From assembly GCF_009765275.1 (NCBI RefSeq), contig NZ_VOPH01000010.1, positions 1 through 64,000 on the forward strand: DNA of 64,000 bases, written 5' to 3'. This stretch comes from Chachezhania sediminis. Lineage in GTDB: Bacteria > Pseudomonadota > Alphaproteobacteria > Rhodobacterales > Rhodobacteraceae. The notes below the pieces were generated by a model. That model did not search any database and had not been told where the DNA came from. It saw only the letters and a program-made list of their open reading frames with translations. The stretch's first letter is position 1. The number at the start of each line of letters is the position of its first letter. Positions 59,708 to 64,000 of this stretch are shown here, one piece after another. The translations under genes were made by a program, and so were the position numbers.

Positions 59708-60663
59708 TGGGACGCAAGATCTTTTCCGCGGCCGAGGCCGCCCAGGACGCCTCCCCTGCTGCTGCCAAGCGGCAGGGTTTCGGCGGGTCGGTCGGGGGCC
59801 TACGTGACTCCCTGCGCGAGATCACGGCGAATTCGATCCGCGACATCGATCCCGACCGGATCGAACAGGACGGTCTGCGCGACCGGCTGGCGATGGACGA
59901 ATCCGGCATCGTGGAACTGGCGGAAAGCATCCGCCGCCACGGCCAGCAGGTCCCGATCCTGGTCCGCCCGACGGGCGAGCCCGACCGCTATCGCATCATC
60001 TATGGTCGGAGGCGGCTGGCCGCCATCCGCAGGATCGGCGGGCCGGTCAAGGCCATCGTCCGCACGCTGGACGACGAGGCGTCGATCATCGCGCAGGGGC
60101 AGGAAAACAACCTGCGCCTGGACCCCTCCTTCATCGAGAAGGCGCTGTTCATCCGCGAGATGCAGGAAACCGGCTATAAACCGCAAGTGATCCAGGATGC
60201 GCTGGGGCTGTCACGACAGGGCGTGTCCAACCACAAGGTGGTGCTGGACACCCTGCCCGACGAGCTGATCCGGCTGATCGGTCCGGCCCATGGCATCGGC
60301 CGGCGGCAATGGGGCGAACTGGCCACGCTGGCGGCCGAGATGGACCTGCTGACCGTCGCGCGCGACATGCTGGCAGGCATGGATCCGGAAAGCGACAGCG
60401 TCGCCCGATTCCACGCCGTGATGGACGCCGGCAAGATCGCGATGCGCAAGCCGCGCGAAGCGACAGCGCCGGACGCCGCCCAACGCGCATTGCTGACTGT
60501 CGACGGAAACCCCCTGGGCGACCTTCAGCGCAAGAAGGACACCATCTCGCTCAGCGTCTCGCTGCGGGATCACCCGGAATTCGGCCAGTGGATCGAGGAG
60601 CAGGCGGAGGACATCCTTCAATCGCTTCTGATCCGCTGGAAGGATGAAACCGGCCGGCAATAA
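59707..60663 (+). CDS. repB: RepB, plasmid partition protein (ParB family)
   Basis: 318-residue ParB-type protein. VPILVRPTGEPDRYRIIYGR then RRLAAIRRIG is the CTP-binding/GERR-box region (about residues 82-110), followed by QENNLRLDPSFIEKA and the parS-binding helix-turn-helix VIQDALGLSRQGVSNHKVV at about 161-180. I used the ATG at 59707 (TGATG with repA) rather than the in-frame ATG at 59695. It would bind the 16-bp parS-like palindromes at 61937 and 62630. Confidence 0.92.
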   Translation: MGRKIFSAAEAAQDASPAAAKRQGFGGSVGGLRDSLREITANSIRDIDPDRIEQDGLRDRLAMDESGIVELAESIRRHGQQVPILVRPTGEPDRYRIIYGRRRLAAIRRIGGPVKAIVRTLDDEASIIAQGQENNLRLDPSFIEKALFIREMQETGYKPQVIQDALGLSRQGVSNHKVVLDTLPDELIRLIGPAHGIGRRQWGELATLAAEMDLLTVARDMLAGMDPESDSVARFHAVMDAGKIAMRKPREATAPDAAQRALLTVDGNPLGDLQRKKDTISLSVSLRDHPEFGQWIEEQAEDILQSLLIRWKDETGRQ

Positions 60664-60711
60664 CAAGACCGGCCACCATAAAAACCGAGCAGAAGGAGCA
60701 CGCAGGACCCC

Positions 60712-60766
60712 AAAAGAAAAGAGCCCCCCAAGGTATCCCCTGGAGAGCCCTCATCATGTGATTAGC
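60712..60766 (-). ncRNA. repABC counter-transcribed RNA (ctRNA/incA)
   Basis: On the minus strand TTGACC (60801-60796), 17 bp, TACATC (60778-60773) form a promoter with a start near 60766. The RNA of about 55 nt would end in a hairpin (60748-60723, with a loop around GGATA) followed by a CTTTTCTTTT U tract (60721-60712). This arrangement in the repB-repC gap is the antisense RNA that controls RepC synthesis and incompatibility in repABC plasmids. Confidence 0.82.
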
Positions 60767-60805
60767 ACCTGTGATGTAGCAATCTCCGACATTCCGGTCA
60801 AGTGT

Positions 60806-60842
60806 CGCCGATTCGGCGAGCCGGCTTTTTGCGGCCTTTTTT
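60806..60842 (+). promoter_or_regulatory. repC leader attenuator/S-element-like hairpins
   Basis: CGCCG-ATT-CGGCG (about 60806-60818) and a GCCGGC-CTTTTT stretch (60820-60830), then GCGGCC-TTTTTT (60831-60842), lie just upstream of the repC start. In repABC plasmids, pairing with the ctRNA favours such a structure, which stops transcription or hides the repC ribosome site. Confidence 0.55.
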
Positions 60843-60905
60843 CGGGTAACACCGGGGAAAGGCATGGGTGGGGTCTGGCCTGACGGTCGTCCCGTGTTGG
60901 AAAAC

Positions 60906-61928
60906 ATGGCATTCAAACGGATCCCGCTGCCGGGCACGCGCCCGGCGGACCGGTCGGCCTGTGCCGACCCGAAATCCACCGCGTGGGACATCCTGCGCGC
61001 CGTTCGCGACGCCCGCAGCATCCTGGGCCTGCGCGCCGGACACGTTCAGACGCTCCAGGCGATGATCAGCTTCCTGAAGCCCGGACAAGGCGTCGTCGTC
61101 TTCGCATCGAACATCGAGCTTTGCCGCAGGGCCGGTGGCATCGACGAACGCACCTTGCGCCGGCACATCGAACGGCTTGCCACGCTGGACCTTCTGGACC
61201 GCCAGGACAGCCCCAACGGCAAACGCTATCGTGTCCGGTCCACCGACGGATCGGGCGCCAGCTTCGGCCTGTCGCTGGCACCTCTCTTCGCGCGGGCCGA
61301 GCGGCTGATCGCCCTCGCCCAACAGGTCGAAGACGACCGCCGCACCGGCCGCTGCCTGCGAAAAGTCCTGCTGGCGCGCCTGGCCCGGATTGAAGACGTA
61401 AATGGCGAGACGGAAGCGACAGCCGCAATCCGCAAGACGCTGCGCCGAGCCCTGGCGCCCGACGACTATCGCGCGATGCTTGACGCCCTACCCTCGGTTC
61501 CTGCGGAACAATCGGAACCGACCGTTTTGCCCGCCAATGACGGTCAAACTGTCCGGCACCAATCTAAGTCAGAACAAGAAACACAGGATTCCGAACCGTC
61601 GGTCGAAACCGGGACGACCTGCTCCTTGCAGCAGATCGTGGAAACATGCCATGAAGCCGTCGCATTTTCGACCGGGCCATTGCGATCCTGGACCGATGTC
61701 GTGAACCACGCGACGGGACTTTCGTCGATGATGGGGATCGATCCCAACACCTATCGCCAGGCAACCCGAAGGCTGGGTGAAACAAGAGCGTCGTTGACCG
61801 TGTTTCTTCTGCTGCAACTGGGCGGCCACATCCGGAACCTGCCCGCATATTTCCAAAGCGTCACATTGGGTAAACGAGCTGACAGTTTCGATCCGGCGGC
61901 CCTGCTGCACCGGATGGCACAGGCCTGA
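60906..61928 (+). CDS. repC: RepC, plasmid replication initiator
   Basis: 340 residues from ATG 60906 (an in-frame ATG at 60864, with GGGGAAAGG upstream, would add 14). RepC family features: N-terminal GLRAGHVQTLQAMISFLKPG, VVFASNIELCRRAGGIDERT, LRRHIERLATLDLLDRQDSP (winged-helix DNA-binding), and the C-terminal GPLRSWTDVVNHATGLSSMM, LLLQLGGHIRNLPAYF. RepC binds the origin, which in this family lies inside repC. Its level is set by the ctRNA and RepA/B. Confidence 0.9.
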   Translation: MAFKRIPLPGTRPADRSACADPKSTAWDILRAVRDARSILGLRAGHVQTLQAMISFLKPGQGVVVFASNIELCRRAGGIDERTLRRHIERLATLDLLDRQDSPNGKRYRVRSTDGSGASFGLSLAPLFARAERLIALAQQVEDDRRTGRCLRKVLLARLARIEDVNGETEATAAIRKTLRRALAPDDYRAMLDALPSVPAEQSEPTVLPANDGQTVRHQSKSEQETQDSEPSVETGTTCSLQQIVETCHEAVAFSTGPLRSWTDVVNHATGLSSMMGIDPNTYRQATRRLGETRASLTVFLLLQLGGHIRNLPAYFQSVTLGKRADSFDPAALLHRMAQA

Positions 61929-61936
61929 AGTCCAGC

Positions 61937-61952
61937 GTCCACCGCGGTGGAC
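61937..61952. other. parS-like partition site 1
   Basis: GTCCACCGCGGTGGAC is a perfect 16-bp palindrome, 9 bp after the repC stop. It fits the repABC parS pattern GTTNNCNGCNGNNAAC at every specified base except the symmetric third and fourteenth positions. An identical copy lies at 62630-62645. Likely a RepB-binding partition site. Confidence 0.7.
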
Positions 61953-62629
61953 AAGGCGGTCAAGGCATGAACAACCCTGTGATATTCGACAGGCCCTCGC
62001 CCCTCCGTGGCTGGCTAAACCGATTGGGCTTATGCCCGGGAGACCTTAGCGCTGGAATATCCGATGCCAGAGTACGGTGAACTTGTAAAAGGCGCGGCCA
62101 GATCATTGACATTAGTGACAGCCTCCATGGCCTATTCCCAGGCCGGCATGCCGCCCACAGCCAAAATGACCCCGGTTACGAGTCGTTGACGGACATGAAC
62201 GCGACCGTTCTGCAGATCCAGGTCACCGGATCATGGGCACCTATGTCGAGGTCCATGCCGTGGTCTTGCAGGACCGGTCCGGCCCCAAAGCCAGGCCCGA
62301 CATTGGCCGTCCCGGCGCAATCCAGCGGGGAGATTTCGTCCGCCGTCGCCGAAGGGCGCCCAGTTCCCGGAGCGGTCCTGCCGATGGACAAGCAATCCGG
62401 GTTTCCCAGGACCGCCGTGTTCGCCGGGACAATCCATGACCGCGGCCACTCACAGCCAGGCACGGTTCGACGCAGCAGCCAACGATGCCGTGATCCAGAC
62501 AAAATGGTTGTAGGAACAGGATGAGGACGAAAGCGTTCTTCTGATCGGGGCAGGCCTGCCAATGACCCCTTTCCGGTCCCGGCCATGTAACAGGTGGGAC
62601 AGGTGGTCCCGGATCGTGGGCGACATACA

Positions 62630-62645
62630 GTCCACCGCGGTGGAC
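62630..62645. other. parS-like partition site 2
   Basis: A second exact copy of GTCCACCGCGGTGGAC, 693 bp from the first. Two sites flanking a gene-free spacer downstream of repC are the arrangement of a partition centromere; RepB spreading between them would be expected. Confidence 0.68.
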
Positions 62646-62995
62646 AGGGCCAGGACAATCTCGACCCGTAGGTACATGCCCAAACGACCGGTCTTGTTCC
62701 ATGTGTGGAGTACTTCAGCCCTGAAGCGATCGCGCTGCCACGCCCACCCGATGACCTTGACGCAAGACGGCGCAAACGGGGCCCGGTCCGGCCTTCGAAG
62801 TGTACGCTGGCAGCGCTGACAGACGCCTCGATCCGTCTTCAGTGTATGCCCAATCTGACCGGACACATTCTGACCGCCAACCCCCAGATGGCAACGTGGC
62901 TGCCGGACAGCATGCACTGAAGTTCTTGGGGCCGCGGCAGGGCGATGAAGATGAAAAAGTTCCCGTCCGCAGCCTGATCCCGGCGAAACGAAAGC

Positions 62996-63023
62996 GGGGC
63001 CCGCCGTCGTCACGGCGGGCCCC
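62996..63023 (-). terminator. Rho-independent terminator of the 63.1-kb SDR gene
   Basis: GGGGCCCGCCGT (62996-63007) and ACGGCGGGCCCC (63012-63023) form a perfect 12-bp stem with a 4-nt loop, followed on the minus strand by GCTTTCGTTTC. It lies 33 bp after the SDR stop. Confidence 0.75.
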
Positions 63024-63056
63024 TTGGCGCCTGGCAGGGCAGGAGGAGGTTCCGCC

Positions 63057-63824
63057 TCAGGTCGCCAGGACACCGCCGTCGATGTGAAGCGTGCTGCCCG
63101 TCATCATCGCCGACATTTCCGAGGCTAGGTAGAGCGCGCAGTCGACGATGTCCTTGGGCGTGGCCAGTCGCCCAAGCGGGATGTTCGACCGGGATTTCTC
63201 GACCAGTTCCTTCGGATCGCCAAGGCTTTCGAAGAAGGTGGGCAGCATCGGCGTGTCGGCGGCCACCGGGCAGATGCAGTTCACCCGTGCGTTGAAGGGC
63301 GCCCATTCCGCGGCCAGCCCACGGGTGATCATGATCACCGCGCCCTTGGACGCGTGATAAGCCGACAGCCCCGGCCGTCCTTTCACGCCCGACACCGAAG
63401 ACGTCACGATGGCCGAGCCGGAGCCAGAGGCCTTCAGCGCCCTGGCCGCGGCCCGCAGGGTCAGCCAGACCCCTTGCGTGTTGATGGTCATGATGCGCTG
63501 GAACTCGGCCAGGGGCATGTCCTCGATCGCGCGTTTGGGTTGGGCGACGCCGGCATTGGCCCAGACCACGTCCAGCCCGCCGAAGGCATCGACAGTCCTT
63601 GCGACCATGTCGGCGCAGCTTCGTTCATCGGCCACGTCGGCGGCCACCGCGATGGCCCGACCACCGGCGGCGGTGATCTCTTCCGCGACGGCGGCCGCGT
63701 TGTCGGCATTGATATCGGCCACGCAGACCGCGGCGCCGTGGTCCGCAAAGGCGATGGATCCGGCCTTGCCGAACCCGGACCCGCCGCCGGTGATCAGCGC
63801 AACCTTGTTTTCAAGCAGTTTCAT
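63057..63824 (-). CDS. Short-chain dehydrogenase/reductase
   Basis: 255-residue classical SDR: TGGGSGFG at residues 12-19, ANAGVAQ (about 90), catalytic VTSSVSGVKG serine, YHASK Tyr/Lys pair and MTGSTLHIDGG at the end. Likely a 3-oxoacyl-ACP reductase-type or sugar/alcohol oxidoreductase; substrate unknown. Transcribed alone, ending at the hairpin 62996-63023, with an AT-rich promoter upstream. Confidence 0.85.
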   Translation of the reverse strand: MKLLENKVALITGGGSGFGKAGSIAFADHGAAVCVADINADNAAAVAEEITAAGGRAIAVAADVADERSCADMVARTVDAFGGLDVVWANAGVAQPKRAIEDMPLAEFQRIMTINTQGVWLTLRAAARALKASGSGSAIVTSSVSGVKGRPGLSAYHASKGAVIMITRGLAAEWAPFNARVNCICPVAADTPMLPTFFESLGDPKELVEKSRSNIPLGRLATPKDIVDCALYLASEMSAMMTGSTLHIDGGVLAT

Positions 63825-63885
63825 GCGGTCCTCGCAGGTTATCCTGTCCGGGCCCGAGATCCGATCCGCGCCGAAACCCTACCCG

Positions 63886-63910
63886 TTAGTAATATATACT
63901 GATTAGTAAT
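63886..63910. promoter_or_regulatory. Tandem TTAGTAAT repeats in the SDR promoter
   Basis: TTAGTAAT occurs at 63886-63893 and again at 63903-63910, a 17-bp period, in an AT-rich patch upstream of the 63824 start. The repeats are candidate half-sites for a regulator encoded beyond the right edge of the window. Confidence 0.4.
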
Positions 63911-64000
63911 GATTATATGGCGGCAACCGCAAGAACATAATTCCTGTACTGGCTGGGCGACCGGGGCATTGATGCTACCAAATGGTATAATAAGTGCCGT

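Larger units (their letters stand above)
61953..63056. other. Gene-free stretch downstream of repC
   Basis: About 1.1 kb with no supported gene. The longest frames on either strand are rich in Arg, Cys and Trp in the way of chance frames. It contains the second parS-like palindrome (62630) and, at 62996-63023, the terminator of the neighbouring SDR gene. It may be decayed DNA. Confidence 0.45.

Noticed and set aside
62176-62775. A 199-codon minus-strand frame, possibly a transposase remnant, downstream of repC.
   Set aside because: I could not find any DDE or HTH segment, terminal repeats or frame-consistent codon use.

Overview
The window is strongly G+C-rich, has tightly packed operons joined by ATGA, GTGA or TGATG stop/start overlaps, and carries a complete repABC replication and partition cassette at 58.5-61.9 kb. 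This, with the many ABC and TRAP uptake systems, amine and carboxylate catabolic genes and ModE and cobalamin control elements, points to a large repABC plasmid or chromid of a Rhodobacteraceae (roseobacter-like) alphaproteobacterium. I see no tRNA, rRNA, CRISPR array, insertion sequence or prophage. Lineage and replicon type are inferred from gene content only.

Layout. 0-0.8 kb: a RES/Xre-type toxin-antitoxin pair cut by the window edge. 1.2-10.7 kb: one long minus-strand operon with a polyamine-type ABC importer, a C-N hydrolase, class III aminotransferase, flavin monooxygenase, RidA, DUF1028 and M20 deacylase, facing a LuxR-type regulator across a promoter full of CCCC/GGGG inverted repeats. 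11.5-12 kb: a broken RpiR-type regulator. 12.2-24.2 kb: an M20 deacylase, then a Liv-type ABC importer with a glutamine-synthetase-like ligase, converging on an ALDH / N-formylglutamate amidohydrolase / XRE-cupin / class I amidotransferase operon, with a divergent SDR. This resembles a gamma-glutamylated amine (Puu-like) pathway, and both operons carry the same 20-bp operator-like motif. 24.5-34.9 kb: a PPOX-fold protein, then a second polyamine-type ABC importer in one operon with a UGT-like glycosyltransferase, two small cupins and an ALDH, divergent from a double-winged-helix GntR regulator and a second, paralogous glycosyltransferase. 35-44 kb: acyl-CoA ligase, TRAP transporter, two enoyl-CoA hydratases and a FadR-type GntR regulator, divergent from a HisD/HpsN-like dehydrogenase, with matching operators.

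44-47.5 kb: modEABC with a perfect ModE box. 47.6 kb: an orphan excisionase-like HTH protein. 48-53.5 kb: a cobalamin-riboswitch-led btuB-F-C-D-cbiZ operon. 53.6-55.2 kb: an unrecognised lipoprotein made of two tandem copies of a four-cysteine module. 55.6-58 kb: an SDR, an SDR remnant and an APH-family kinase. 58-61.9 kb: DnaA-box-like sites, inverted repeats, repA, repB, an antisense ctRNA locus and repC. Two identical 16-bp parS-like palindromes follow in a gene-poor stretch, then another SDR at 63.1-63.8 kb.

Together the window is a catabolic and uptake accessory replicon: separate modules each bring their own transporter, enzymes and regulator. The strongest candidates for something undescribed are the glycosyltransferase-ABC importer-cupin module (25.1-34.9 kb), the Liv-coupled gamma-glutamyl module with its shared operator, and the duplicated four-cysteine lipoprotein.
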